In this document: positions 1 through 11,118 of the stretch, piece after piece | Layout of the letters: each line of letters starts with the position of its first letter | Position numbering within the stretch: position 1 is the stretch's first letter | Assembly (NCBI GenBank): GCA_010093485.1 | Contig: MU001494.1 | Coordinates: forward strand, 766,301 to 830,300 | Length of the DNA stretch: 64,000 nucleotides | Direction: 5' to 3' | Source of the DNA: Karstenula rhodostoma CBS 690.94 | Lineage: Eukaryota > Ascomycota > Dothideomycetes > Pleosporales > Didymosphaeriaceae | Program-made: the position numbers and the translations under genes | Notes under the pieces: generated by a model | Told to the model about the DNA's origin: nothing | What the model saw: the letters and a program-made list of their open reading frames with translations, nothing else | Databases searched by the model: none

Positions 1-989
1 CTCGAACACCCCCTCTCAGGAATGACCAAGGACTTCGATTCGCCTCTGGGATTTCTTACAGATCTTTACCGTTACTTTCGAGGGTCATCACCAGTCCGCC
101 CCCTCTACAGCTATACTTTTCTATGTTCTTCACTTCTAGGCCTTCCAGCACAGTGGGTGCAGCAACCATTCACCCCGCACGATATCATGGTAACTCAGCA
201 TATATCGGCATCCGGGCTGTCATTGGGTTCCACCAGCAACCACTATTTCCGTCATCTTTTCTTATCAACAGCATGCGTCAACGGCGTTTTCCTTTCGGTT
301 GAGCACAGGCTTTGCCATGGCTAAGAGTAGCACATGGCTAGAAAACGGATCTTCGGATGCATACTCAGGAAGTAGCGAAGCACTGTTCAAGTGTTTTATG
401 TGCGTTATGGGAGGTCATGACGTGCGTTTCCTCTGCACTTGCATGAGCTCAGATAGGCCGTGGAGGCTTTGCGAGCATATATAGGCCGAATCAGTGTTTT
501 TCATTAACGACTTCGCTCATTGCTTTAAACGTCCCTGTGTGATGTGCAAGCTCAAATCCAAGGTACTATGGCGCCTATTGTAGATGCCTGTTCCGATAAT
601 AGACACTGGTGGCACACGAGCTGCAGAATGTAGTGAAAACATGATCTCCATTTCTACATACACATTGTGCAATGGAATCTTCCCATCTCGATTCGCCCAG
701 AGCAGATTCATGAACCCATGGACCCATAGCTCTGCTTGCTTGCGTTAACCTACTATGGGCTGCCACGACCTGTGGACCCATCCCACGAAAACTATGGTGC
801 CAAGAATCGAAAGGCATGAACAGTATCCAAAAACCGCAAATAGGTGAGACCGATGACCTGGGGGAGTATAATGCAGCCGGTATGAGTGGAACAAGCGCCA
901 AGATGCGCCTCGAACGTCCGTCTGTGCGTAAAACTATGAGGAAACAACAGAAAAAAGTGTTATGTAGCCAGCTTGTGCGAAGCCATCAC
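1..989. other. Left-edge region without a supported gene
   Basis: Only short open frames without recognisable domains or convincing intron structure are seen. The right end is the 3' flank of UBC8. A gene lying mostly outside the window to the left cannot be excluded. Confidence 0.5.
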
Positions 990-2002
990 CTAGATATCTT
1001 CCATATTGCCGGCCGCTTCGTCTTCGTCGCCTGACTCGTAGCTGCCAACGGAACTCATCTCGTCATCGTCGTCGTTGTCCTTGTCCGAGTCTTCCGACGT
1101 GTCTTTCGAAGCGTACTTTTGCACGTATTCTGCCATACGTTAGACCTTGTTCCTGCCCTTGTTCCAACATCCACGTACCCTTCACTTTCGCGTCGTAGCT
1201 CTTCGGTTCCCGCATTAACAGGGCGGCGGCTTCTCCGTTCAATGGATCGGTCGGGTTGGGGTATCGGAGTAGTTGCGGAAGAAAGACTTCGAAGATGTTG
1301 ATCATGTCGTACATTGGTGACCATGTCTGGTTGATGACGTCCAAACAGACTGACCCTGATCTGCAGAATGGTGAGTGACTGCTCCTCCCAAGGTCATAGC
1401 CTTAGTTATAGGCTACTCACAACTCGTCGATATTGGGATGAAATATACGGTTCACGAAGCCGATACTGGGGCTCTTGTAGGGGTACTGATCGGGCAACTC
1501 AACGTGGATCTTCCAGAGACCACCGGCGAAGGGTGCTGCTTTCGTTAGCGGCCTTCACAGTGCATATTGTTTGCTGCGACGCACTCTCCTCTGGGCCCTT
1601 GAACCTGACATAGAACTCCTGCCTGTTGTTTGTCAGTGACCATGGGACGCGTCGGTGTTGGGACGGCTGGCGGCAGCAGAACGCACACTGAGATGCTGTT
1701 AGCTGGGGTAGTGAGGTAGAGACAAAGAAGTGCCTACTGTTATCGTTGACCAATGTGACCTCGTAGTCGCTCATCAGCCTGTTGCGTATCAGTCGCTATT
1801 CGGGAGCGAGGCGGGAACAGTGATGGGCGTACATCCTAATCACACATTAGCATACGTCTGCAGGCCCTAGAAGCTGCAGTGACCTACTTCATGACCTGCA
1901 CACAGAGGAAGACGGTTCGTCAGCACTCCAAACATCTTGACCAGGCAGTCTACGGCTGGGACGACCTACATCCGTCTCGATCCTTCGCTTGGGACTACTC
2001 AT
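990..2002 (-). CDS. UBC8: Ubiquitin-conjugating enzyme E2, UBC8/UBE2H family, with microexons
   Basis: E2 enzyme taking ubiquitin from E1 as a thioester and passing it on with an E3. In yeast Ubc8 works with the GID E3 in degrading gluconeogenic enzymes; that role here is inferred. The spliced product has 186 residues: start [17 protein letters not shown] motif at about 74-76, active-site Cys85 in [13 protein letters not shown], and an acidic Asp/Glu/Ser tail ending NMEDI, all typical of the family. Minus-strand exons: 2002-1970, 1895-1888 (8 nt), 1835-1833 (3 nt), 1778-1738, 1687 (1 nt), 1622-1585, 1535-1421, 1360-1179, 1129-990. The total is 561 nt, 187 codons with stop. All eight introns are GT-AG and 49-74 nt long. 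The three microexons are needed to keep frame and the conserved VMKML and NDNMQEF segments. It is divergent from panB. The product is certain; the microexon splicing is inferred from sequence. Confidence 0.93.
1687..1895 (-). other. UBC8: Microexon cluster of UBC8 (8, 3 and 1 nt exons)
   Basis: Read on the minus strand. Intron 1 (1969-1896) ends in CAG, exon 2 is GTCATGAA (1895-1888), intron 2 (1887-1836) has a GCTAAT branch site and ends TTAG, exon 3 is GAT (1835-1833), and intron 3 (1832-1779) ends ACAG. After the 41-nt exon 4, intron 4 (1737-1688, branch GCTAAC) ends TCAG, exon 5 is a single T (1687), and intron 5 (1686-1623, branch CTGAC) ends ACAG. Successive splicing would serve as well as true exon definition. 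Confidence 0.8.
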
Positions 2003-3345
2003 GGCGGGTAACTGTGGACGGCACGCCTCTTTGAAGAGTGTATAGTATCCGAGGGCCGTCAAGGGCTTTGGGGGTGGTGTCGGAAGCGCCGGGGCGAGGA
2101 CGCGAGCGGCGGGAGGCGGGCGGAGGTGGAGGAGAGCTACCCGCGGGGCAGTCGACTACACGGAGGGGCTGGTTTGCTGCGTCTGCAACTTGATTTGTAG
2201 GCAGGGTTCGTGGGGGGCGCTGCTGGCGGATGTAAGGGGTGGTGCAGTGGGAGATTGCGTGCTGAGGCTGTGAGCACGGTGGTAACAAGGAAGCAGACAA
2301 AGATGCAGGTGATGTAGGAGACCTGGGTGGCCAGGAACGACGACGCTGTCAAGTGTCCAGGGTAGTCACGTTCGCGGCGCCGGCTATTGCCGACACGTTG
2401 ATTCGGCGCCACTGCGGACGCTGCAGACGCTGCGGTGACATGCGTCTCGTGCGCCGAATTCGGCATGAGTCGATTGTAAGACGTGACAGCAGTAGCAGAA
2501 GGACGTCGTTCTGGTTGACCGTCGTTGAAGAGCTGATTGCCTTATTAGGACTGATGCTGGAGCACGTTGAACCCCGAAGCACGAGTGTCCACTCTGCTTC
2601 CCACATGCTCTCTTTTGTGAACGCAACCAACGGCGATACAGGATCAGGCCAAGATAGTGGATACTCCTAGTACATGTTGTGTATCCGAGTCGCCCTGCGG
2701 TCAATATTCGATGATGCGACTTGCGAGTGCCAGACGGCCTTGAACTTACACAAGATGCCCTTCTGCATCGCAAGATCACAACCCCTCGACCGATCCGCAT
2801 CCCAGCCTAAGGTACTCCCGAGGTACTCACATAGCATGTCATTATTTGCGAGATGACCGCCTTTGTCTGTCGGAGTCGGTCAACAGGTCGGCGTCGCTCG
2901 CTCGCCGTAGTGCGGCCAACTTGATTTTGTTTGCAACGAGAGAAGCTGCCATCGTAGCTGGACTCAGGGAACGATCACTGGACCACGCGAATAGTTTCAG
3001 ACAGTGACTATCACCATCTCTGGATACCAGGCCAGCTGCCCTGGTTCACGGTAGGGCTGAGCCGCACCGGGGCCAAACAACAGCACCCCTGCTGACGCGC
3101 TAACCCGAACCGACAGACCTCGGTCTCGCTTCGCTTGGTACAGTCCGCTCCACCAGAAAGCTCGAGTATACTGATCTCTACTGCGCAAAAACCATCACAG
3201 CTTGAATAAAAGCGCCGCCCCCGGCCCCAGCCATGGCTTTCCTCCGTAGTCACCTTCCTCTCCCTCGGAATCTCGCCATAGTCCCCGATTCGGAAAACCC
3301 CGACCCCGCCACGACCACAACCCGCTGTCGCGTGCTGCCGTGAAC
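2003..3345. other. Divergent UBC8/panB intergenic region
   Basis: It holds the promoters and 5' UTRs of the two divergent genes. Open frames on both strands (for example minus 2137-2466) are rich in low-complexity Pro/Ser/Arg and show no family signature, so none is annotated. Confidence 0.5.
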
Positions 3346-4472
3346 ATGCACACCATGCGGATGGCTCTAAGGAGAGCGGGTCGTCCCGCTGCCTTGCCGT
3401 CGTCGCGGCTGCCGCATACCGCACTGCCTACCGTCACCGTCCGCTGGAGCTCGCACTCTCCACTGGGAACGCCGCCCGCCAATGCCCGCAAGCCCGTCAC
3501 CATCAATACCCTCCAGAGCCTGTACCGGAAGAACGAGCCGATCACTATGATCACCGCCCATGACTTCCCAAGCGCGCACGTCGCCGACCATGCCGGCATG
3601 GACATGGTACTAGTCGGAGATAGCTTGGCCATGGTCGCACTGGGCATGGAGGACACCAGCGAGGTTTTGATGGAGGAGATGCTGCTGCACTGTCGGTCTG
3701 TGGCGCGCGCGACCAAGGGTGCTTTCACAGTACGTACCACACCGCCACTACCCCTCAAACCGTACTGACATCTGCAAAGGTCGGTGACCTCCCCATGGGC
3801 ACCTACGAGATCAGCCCGGAGCAAGCCCTCGCCTCCGCCATCCGCATGGTCAAAGAAGGCCGCGTCAAGTCCGTCAAGCTGGAAGGCGGAAAGGAAATGG
3901 CGCCCACCATCTCTAAGATCACCTCAGCCGGCATACCCGTCCTCGCACACGTGGGCCTCACCCCCCAGCGCCAGAACGCTCTCGGCGGCTTCCGCGTCCA
4001 AGGGAAGAGCACTGCCTCGGCACTCAATCTGCTCGAGGACGCAAAGGCTGTACAGGAGGCCGGCGCATACGCTGTCGTCCTTGAAGCAGTTCCAGCCGAG
4101 GTCGCTGCCCTGGTGACCAGGAAGCTTAGCATCCCCACCATCGGTATTGGCGCTGGCAATGGCTGTTCGGGTCAGGTGCTGGTGCAGGTAGACATGATGG
4201 GCAACTTCCCGCCCGGACGCTTCCTGCCAAAGTTCGTGAAGCAGTACGGCAACGTCTGGGCGGAGACCATGAGAGCGATGCAAGAGTACAAAGCTGAAGT
4301 TAAAAGCAGAGCGTACCCCGCTCCCGAGCACACGTACCCTATGTCACAGGAAGTGTTCTCAGAGTTCGAACGGCAGATCGAGGGTAAGCGGGAAGAAAAC
4401 AAGGCTGAGGCGAAGGAAGGAAAGCCCCAAGTGCCTGAGGCGTTCGACCAGTTGCCCAACGTTCCTTCGTAG
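3346..4472 (+). CDS. panB: 3-methyl-2-oxobutanoate hydroxymethyltransferase (ketopantoate hydroxymethyltransferase)
   Basis: It transfers a hydroxymethyl group from 5,10-methylene-tetrahydrofolate to 2-oxoisovalerate, the first committed step of pantothenate and CoA synthesis. Two exons, 3346-3729 and 3780-4472, flank a 50-nt GT-AG intron and encode 358 residues. The PanB core starts near residue 50 (TINTLQSLYRKNEPITMITAHD) and shows VGDSLAMV, VKLEGG, LAHVGLTPQ, VLEAVP and IGIGAGNGCSGQVLV, including the metal-binding Asp of VGDS and the catalytic Glu of LEAVP. The first about 45 residues are rich in Arg/Ala/Ser and end near VRWSS, as in mitochondrial presequences, so a mitochondrial location is likely. 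The charged C-terminal tail is poorly conserved. The start is the first ATG; a second in-frame ATG lies three codons on. Confidence 0.96.
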
Positions 4473-4892
4473 CGCTCGGTCATCTTGGGGGGTCTGTCTT
4501 TTGGAGTTTGTTCTTGAGCATTTCGAATACCCGCACTTGTGAGCAGCAGTAGCTCTTGTTTAACGTTTCGCCCTTCAGCTTTGGCATTTCACAGGTTGTG
4601 TAGAACATCAATGCAGCTTAGTCTCACGAATTGAAATCATCACATTCGACTCCGTGCTCCATCACGTATCCACGTGCAACGAAACCCGTGATACCAACCA
4701 AGGCTGCATCGTAATCGTAGCATAAGCCATCGAACACCCACCCGCATTGTGGCCTCGTTCCTCGTGGCTGCTGGCGTCGTTCTCCTCAGTCCCATACCAT
4801 CTCGACGTGGCTGTAACCACTCACCCCTCAAACAGACGGCCCCGGAACGAATCCCCATCCTTCCCCTGCAAACTCACACGCCCCTTTCCCCC
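4473..4892. other. Convergent 3' flanks of panB and ATG12
   Basis: Presumed 3' UTRs and terminators of two convergent genes. No conserved frame or RNA gene was seen. Confidence 0.5.
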
Positions 4893-5516
4893 TCACCCAA
4901 AAGCCGGACTAAGCGCATACCCCACATACAGCTCCTCCTTCTGCCCCTGCTTAAAGCACTGTACCCGTCAGCCCCAAAAACACCCCCGAGCAAAACGCGC
5001 CCTACTGACCCTCCAGAGATTCTCCACGCTCTCGTCCAACGCCGGCGAAAACACGTTCCCAATGTAGCAGAAGACGCTCTCGTGCGGCTGCAGCCGCAGC
5101 TTGTTGCGGATCTGCCGCACGACGACCTCGAACCGGTTCGATGCCGTCATCATGAAGACCATGGTCTGCATGCGCGGCGCCGAGCCGATGGCCAGCAGGT
5201 GGATGCGGACTGGGTGGGGTTAGGTGGCACTGCACAAGACATGTTGGTGGGTAATCTTGGGGTGTTGCACGTGGACCACCCGGGGTGGGTGTAGGTATAC
5301 ACGTGCGGGGCTACCGCCGGCGCCCGTCAAAGTCTAATTCAACTCACCTTTCTGAACATTTACCTTGCCATCCGTTGCCAACGCCTGCTTAGCGTCTACG
5401 GGCAGCGTCGTCAGCATGGTGGATGCCGCCATGGTGAGCGGCGCCTCAGGCGCGGCATCGTCTGATAATGCTGGCGATGCTGGTTGTGCGGCTGCGGGTG
5501 AGGGTGGTTGAGACAT
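4893..5516 (-). CDS. ATG12: Ubiquitin-like autophagy protein Atg12
   Basis: Ubiquitin-like modifier joined through its C-terminal glycine to Atg5 (via Atg7 and Atg10); the conjugate promotes Atg8 lipidation in autophagosome formation. Minus-strand exons 5516-5348, 5209-5010 and 4958-4893 are joined by GT-AG introns of 138 and 51 nt and encode 144 residues. After a Pro/Ala/Ser-rich N-terminus of about 50 residues come KVNVQKVRIHLLAIGSAP, SNRFEVVVRQIRNKL, VFCYIGNVFSPALDESVENL and the terminal ALSPAFG, so the conjugating Gly is the last residue as expected. The chosen start begins MSQPPSP; an in-frame ATG 18 codons upstream is possible but adds nothing conserved. Confidence 0.95.
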
Positions 5517-6261
5517 GGTGTGTGGGTTGCGTGAAACAATGTCACTAATGTCGCTCCAAGGCCTGATCACATAAGGGCGCAGGGAGTCAAAAGCTAGAGA
5601 GCTTAAAACCTATAAAGAGAGTGAAGGGCGTGGCGCGAGTCCAAAATGGTAAGAGAAACTGCTACCTGAAGTTCAACCGCCTGACCAACCAGAACCCCGC
5701 ACCACATGTAGAGGCAGACCTCGAGCGCCACATCTCCATTCACAACCGATTGCATGGTGAGACAATGCTGATCTACACTCTTGCACTGATACATATCTAT
5801 ATCAAATACGATAGTGATAAATGAGTTGCACCCGGCACGTAATGACAACCTTCCTCTCCAAGGATATATCCACAATTCAGACAACGCCTAATGCTCTACA
5901 GACGCTCGCCGTTGAGCATGACAACCACCAGACGGCCTAACAAAGAGAAGTGGGATGCAGTAGGTATATACAACGATCCATGCATCGTAGCCACCGTACG
6001 GGAATTCGGACTATGCCGCTTAGGAAACAACCAACAGGCCATGCCCCGGTATGGGAAGGAAAATGCGCCTCGAAAAATGCTGCAGGCCGCCGAAATGCTG
6101 GGTAACGGGTATTCGCAAAATAAAACGATCCTTGCGCCAGAAGGCTGCGAGATGTGAATAGAAGGGTCGAACGAAATTAGTCGTGCGTGTTGTGCCGTGT
6201 CATGTTTTTGGTGCCTGAGGCAATGTGGGTGGATCTTCGTGTAAGTTTGTCGTCTTCGGAA
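5517..6261. other. Region between ATG12 and DBF4
   Basis: It holds the upstream region of ATG12 and the 3' flank of DBF4. Short open frames at 5621-5824 and 5891-6157 have no supporting features. Confidence 0.5.
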
Positions 6262-8232
6262 TCATTCACGGGTAAGCTGGGCGAGAAGCTGGTCAAGCTC
6301 CATCCAGTTATCGGTCGTTACTGCAAACTTGCGATGCTTGCGTGAAACAACATGCTGCAAATCGAGTTAGCCAAATCACTTTGCAAGCACGCCTGGGAGT
6401 ACACACCTCATCAAAATCATTGAACTTCTCCCTGCAGTTCTCGCAGTAGCCAGGCTTGAGCTCCTTCTCAACAGGCTTCTTGCGACGCATCGCCACAGCC
6501 TTCTTGAGTTTCTTCTCCTCGTCGGTATCCTCACGGACTTGCCCGAGGGTTTCCTGGGCTTTACGTTTTGCGGCACGTATGGGCTGGGATTGCTCTTGGT
6601 TCAATGCTGCCCGTAGGGAAGCATCGCCCATAGTAGACGAATGACCGCTGTTCACAGACGGTGCGCTGTTCCTCTCCAATACCTTCCTCTTCAACTGGTT
6701 GACCTCTTTACTGTTCCCAGCACGGGCACCGGGCGCTGCAGCAGTAGACGAGATCATCTGAGACTTGATAGCGGACGTAATGTTGGATTGGTGCAGGCCA
6801 GAAGCTACAGGTTCGCCGCCAATGAATCGTGGCATGGCGCGCAGACTAGCCTGGGCACTACCAAACATGGGAGGAATGCCATCTCGTGTGGTTTGGAGAG
6901 CTTTCGGTGCGCCGGTAGGCTCAGCGTTGTCTTCATTTACGGGGACAGCAGGGGTGGTATTGCGGCGTGCGAGGTTAGGGTTGTCTGCCAGAGCACGTCT
7001 CTCATCCAGCGCGGCAGTAACAGCCCGGGTGCGCGGAGCAGCGTTCGCTATTCTCCGTGCGTGTCGTGCGTCTTGCTCTTCCATTTGTTGCCTACGAACG
7101 GCTTCACGATCCTCGATAAAGGGGCACTTGTAGTTTCCAGAGACGCGGAACTGGGGCCATTTACCGTCTTCTTTCTTCGGGACCTTGGTATATTCGCGGA
7201 CCATGACAGGACGGGTCATCTCATCCATGTCGTGGATGTAGATGTAGAACCCACGAAGTGGAATCATATCTTGCGCTGCAACAGTGTAATCGCGGTCCGT
7301 CGGCCGACTGAGCTTCTCTTGCTCCAACAGCTTCTGCAGGTCACGACGAGCAGTGGGCTGCAACGCCGTTGTCCCATTGCGTGCAATATACTGCGTGACG
7401 TCCTCACCAGTAGCAGTGTTGAACATGGTATCAAGCATACGCTGGAGCTTGTCCAGAGCCCATATCTTCATGCCCAGGTCCTTGGCCTTGTGCAATATGT
7501 CCCCGCCACCGGTCTTCTGGATCTCGAGGGCATTGTCGAAAACGGACCTCTTGGATTCAAGCTGAGCTGGGTTAACGGTGCCCTTAGCAGCGGTTGACGA
7601 GCTGGACGAATCGAATTCGGGGCCGAGGACACGAGCGGTGATAACGTGGGTGACTTCACGGGAGAAGAATTTGGCTTCACGCTGTGGCATTGTTAGCAAC
7701 ATGCATGGGGCAAGACGTGGGGCTGGGTACATACGGAGCCTAGGATCTGTGCCTGTCGGGAGACCTTGGCCTTGATGTCGTCCGGAACACTCTCAAACCA
7801 GAAGACGAACTGCGGAAAGAGTTTTCGATAGTGCCGTTGCCAGTTGCGGATGGTCTCGAGGTTGCTGGCAGTCACCTCGGGGCCGCGCGTGTTGGGTCGA
7901 GCGGCCCTGGGCACAACCTTCTGCTCCACGACCTTTTGCTCGCGTGCCGCTTCCAGCTTCTTGGTGAGGGCGGTCGGCGGAGCAGCACTCCGGCGGATGA
8001 GCCCGGAGCGACGGGCGTCTGCGTCGTCGGTCTCGACCATGAGCTTCTTCGCGGGCGGCTGGCCATAGGTGAGGTCGCGTTGCTCGCTGGCGTGGGAGCG
8101 CTGGCGCTTGCCGCCGATGGCAGCGGCACGCATGGGCGAATTTGTGGCATTGTGGAGGTTTCCGAGGGGAACGCGACGGTTGGCCATGACGTCTACGACC
8201 TTGGGCGAGGGCGGCACAGCTACTGCTGCCAT
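6262..8232 (-). CDS. DBF4: Dbf4/Dfp1 regulatory subunit of the Cdc7 (DDK) kinase
   Basis: Activating subunit of the Cdc7 kinase that phosphorylates MCM to fire replication origins; nuclear. Three exons (8232-7735, 7681-6407, 6354-6262) encode 621 residues. Visible are a BRCT-like motif N around residues 130-190 (NWQRHYRKLFPQFVFWFESV, then SREVTHVITA), motif M near 300-355 (DMIPLRGFYIYIHDMDEMTRPVMVREY and YKCPFIED nearby) and the C-terminal CCHH zinc-finger motif C. The cysteines of GYCENC end exon 2 and the two histidines (HVVSRKH) start exon 3, so the last intron splits the finger. The N-terminus is basic and carries RxPLGNLHN, like a destruction-type segment. An MluI-box sequence ACGCGT lies about 540 bp upstream at 8773-8778, suggestive of G1/S control but weak evidence. 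Confidence 0.93.
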
Positions 8233-9227
8233 GCGTAGGGTAGCAGGAGGGCTGGGTGGAGGGCGCGTGGAAGTTGTGGGCGGAGGGGCAGGTAGAGTTG
8301 GGGTTAGGTTCCTAGCTCTCGACGCGACGGGGACGGGCTCGTATATTGTAGCTAGCAACGCGCAGCAGCCATGCCGGCGTCGACGAGGTGGGAAAGGGTG
8401 TGCGAGGGCTGTCGGGGCGCGATTGAGTGAGCGGAGGGCGGGTGGCAGGGCTGGGGCAGCTCTGTGTCTTGGACCGGATGGGAGCGAGTTTGTTGTGGCT
8501 GGCACTGCACTCGACCAAGACGCGAAGAGCTGCGGGACCGTGCTCGAGCTAGTGCGCGGTGCTTGCCCCAGCAACGGATCCTTGCCGCGAAGAAACAACA
8601 AAGGTGGGGTCCCTTCTTCTTTGTGTGCCCTGGGCCTGGACGAGTGGGTGCGTTCCTGCGAGAGTGGTCATCTGTCTGACGACGTTGTTGCGCGTCTCCG
8701 CCTCGACGAGGCTCTCGCGTAGCGAACCGTGGCAGTGACGCAGCTAGAGCGCGCCATCCATCCTTCCAGAAAACGCGTGCTACCGACCCATGGATCTCAC
8801 ATCGCATGTCGTCACCCGAGACATCCGCATTGTTTACTTGCGACGACATGGGCTTTTGCTTATTCCATGGCGCTGCCTCGACTGTTTCCCGAGTCGCGAC
8901 CTTGTTCCGAGCATCGCCCCTTCTTGTTGCCGTCCTGGCTCTTTCCGGGCATGTTTGTGGTGGGGGCAGGCGTAGGTCAGCAGGACCTCAGTAGCCCGGG
9001 CCGACACGTACAATTGCACCCGGTTCTCAGGACCAGAGACAGCACGTGGTCCAGATGGAACTTCACGCGCTCCCCTACCACACGTTTGGCAAACATTCAC
9101 TCTGCCCACTAGCCTTCACTTGTTCATTCTCCCTTCCTTTATAGCCACATAGCCCTGCTTCCTAGATGCCGTTGCACAGCCCCTCCCACCCGCGCTCCAC
9201 CCTCAACCTTCTCAACACCCCGCAAAC
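8233..9227. other. Divergent region upstream of DBF4 and the 9228 gene
   Basis: The DBF4 frame stays open upstream of the chosen ATG (to 8601) but that stretch is Pro/Arg-rich and unconserved. One ACGCGT MluI cell-cycle-box sequence is at 8773-8778. No further gene is seen. Confidence 0.45.
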
Positions 9228-9980
9228 ATGGCCCATTCAAGCGCTACATACGACTCATACCGCCCCAACCGCCCCACCAACCGCCTAGACATGAATCTAC
9301 GAAGAGGCGATTCCTGGACTCCAGACTCCCATCCCGCTTCCCACGACCAAACCAACAGCTTCACAGCCTGGCACCACACCCCCTCCATCGTTCAAAGCAT
9401 AGAACCCCACGACGGAGGCCACCCCGAAGTTCCCGAAGTATACGACCGCGAGATCGATAGCCTAGTCGGCCGCACCATCCGCGCCTACCGTCTGGTCATC
9501 AACTACCAGCGCGATTGTCCGACCGGTCTCCGCTGGATGCCCGAGCACATCGAGATGATCCACGAAGCAGGTAAGAGTCTCCAGACTGATAGAGAGGCGC
9601 TGGACAGCTTGCGTGTGGGTCTAGCACGGGGCGAAGACGCTGTTTTGATCGGTAGAGTCCGCGCAGCTGCGCATACGCTTCGCGATTGTTGCTGGGAGGT
9701 TCAGGAGCTGATCAGGGTTCATGAACAAGTTCCTGTGTTTCATGGTAAGGCTGAGAGAGTGGAGGAACACGGTGATTTTGTAAGTCCTCAGTTTCGAGAT
9801 CCTTTCGTGGAGACTGGTAGTAGGGAAGGTATTCGACGGGTGGCCGGTCGTGCGCGTCTCGAAACACCCATGGAGCAGCGTGATCCGAGCCTTCCCACTC
9901 AGCCTGGGAGATCTGACGGTAGCGGACGACCGGGAGAGGGAGGACGCTACTTCGCTTCTGATACATGGCGCCCGACTTGA
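9228..9980 (+). CDS. Hypothetical protein
   Basis: A single open frame of 250 residues that I do not recognise. The first about 80 residues are polar and probably disordered. The middle (about 80-170) is predicted helical: REIDSLVGRTIRAYRLVINY, a segment around WMPEHIEMIHEAGKSL, and a stretch with AAHTLRDCCWEVQELIRVHE. The C-terminus is charged and low in complexity. The ATG context (AACATGG) is good and the start is preceded by pyrimidine-rich sequence. No signal peptide or membrane segment is visible. Two antisense frames overlap but lack such organisation. The helical block is my main reason for accepting it as a gene. Confidence 0.6.
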   Translation: MAHSSATYDSYRPNRPTNRLDMNLRRGDSWTPDSHPASHDQTNSFTAWHHTPSIVQSIEPHDGGHPEVPEVYDREIDSLVGRTIRAYRLVINYQRDCPTGLRWMPEHIEMIHEAGKSLQTDREALDSLRVGLARGEDAVLIGRVRAAAHTLRDCCWEVQELIRVHEQVPVFHGKAERVEEHGDFVSPQFRDPFVETGSREGIRRVAGRARLETPMEQRDPSLPTQPGRSDGSGRPGEGGRYFASDTWRPT

Positions 9981-11118
9981 GCTGGGCTGAGCTCGTCACG
10001 TGCTGGTGCAAATCCGCAGTTGTTTGCTGGAGAGCATTCGTAGGGTTCATGGCGTTTGCGGTTGTTTCAGGATACCTTCTTGGCTCAGTTGAGAAGGGTT
10101 GAAAGTATATGCGTCCAGGAACGGATTGCCAATGTTCGACGTGTACTTGGAAATACACGCGGGAGCTGTGACTGGGCGTGGAGTCGTCCAAGTGTACCTA
10201 TGAGAGACATCGATTATGGTGCACGATTACTCTCTCGAGAGACAGTCCCATAGATAATTAGTTCAATCAAATAAGGACACCCAAGCACACATTCAGATCA
10301 AACACCGTCGTAAACCCCACTGTACTCGCCCCGAACCGCGAGTTCGCTTCTTGCTGCGCTCCTCGCTTCTTCCTCCACTACGGACTCAGAAGGAACGAAC
10401 ATCCCTTCACCCCACATTGCAACACACTGCGATGAGCACACGGCAAGGCCTGCACCAAACTTCGTACCTAAGGCCCTTAGGGTTGCTGAGTATGGTCAGC
10501 AACTAAATTCGCCATCGGCGTTCCGCACCGGACAAGGTAGGCTGCAAGGCGCCTCTGCTGACTGCGACAGGAGCGAGGGGGTGCGAGGCTGGGTCTGCAC
10601 AAACCGGTGCGGGGTGTGAGATCGCGGTGTGGTGAGTATTAGCAAGGCAAAATCGTGTAAGAAGGCGACATGGCAAGGGGGGCTTGGCAGTGAACGCCCA
10701 GCTTCGTCTGCAATGGTTCTTGCAGAGCATACAATATGTGCATTCGGTGGAGATGGTTGAAATGTAATGTGGTTGTTTAAGTTATGAGATAATCTTGCAT
10801 GTTCTAATTCTCCAGTCCTTTATTGGGTATGCCTGGTGATGTTGTATCGACTCCAAACGCCTTGTGTCTTGATGCAGGCATGCATGCCCGTGTTGAAGAA
10901 AAAGAAAACCCCCCAAATCAAACCTCCTGCCCTTCGCCGTGATCTCGTCAAATCATCGCAGGAAACGAAAATATAGAGTACAGATACAGTTGCGACACAA
11001 AAGAAAAGAAAAATGTGAAAACGGCATCTGTCGACAGCGTGCCCTATAGGCGAGCAATTGGGCATAATGGCTTTACTACCAATGCGGCGACAGACTTTGT
11101 CATCACTTGGAGATCGCC
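9981..11118. other. Convergent 3' region between the 9228 gene and the HET-like gene
   Basis: No convincing coding frame. A minus frame at 9712-10191 overlaps the end of the 9228 gene and is treated as a shadow. Nothing else is visible. Confidence 0.45.

Noticed and set aside
1623..1737. A single 115-nt intron in UBC8 without the 1-nt exon
   Set aside because: It puts the following exon out of frame and destroys the conserved [11 protein letters not shown] segment; the internal AG and GT with branch sites fit two introns better.
6641..7597. A 318-codon plus-strand frame opposite DBF4
   Set aside because: No domain; the opposite strand encodes the conserved Dbf4 motifs M and C.
9712..10191. 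A 159-codon minus frame near the hypothetical gene at 9228
   Set aside because: It overlaps the better-organised plus-strand frame and extends into non-coding sequence without features.
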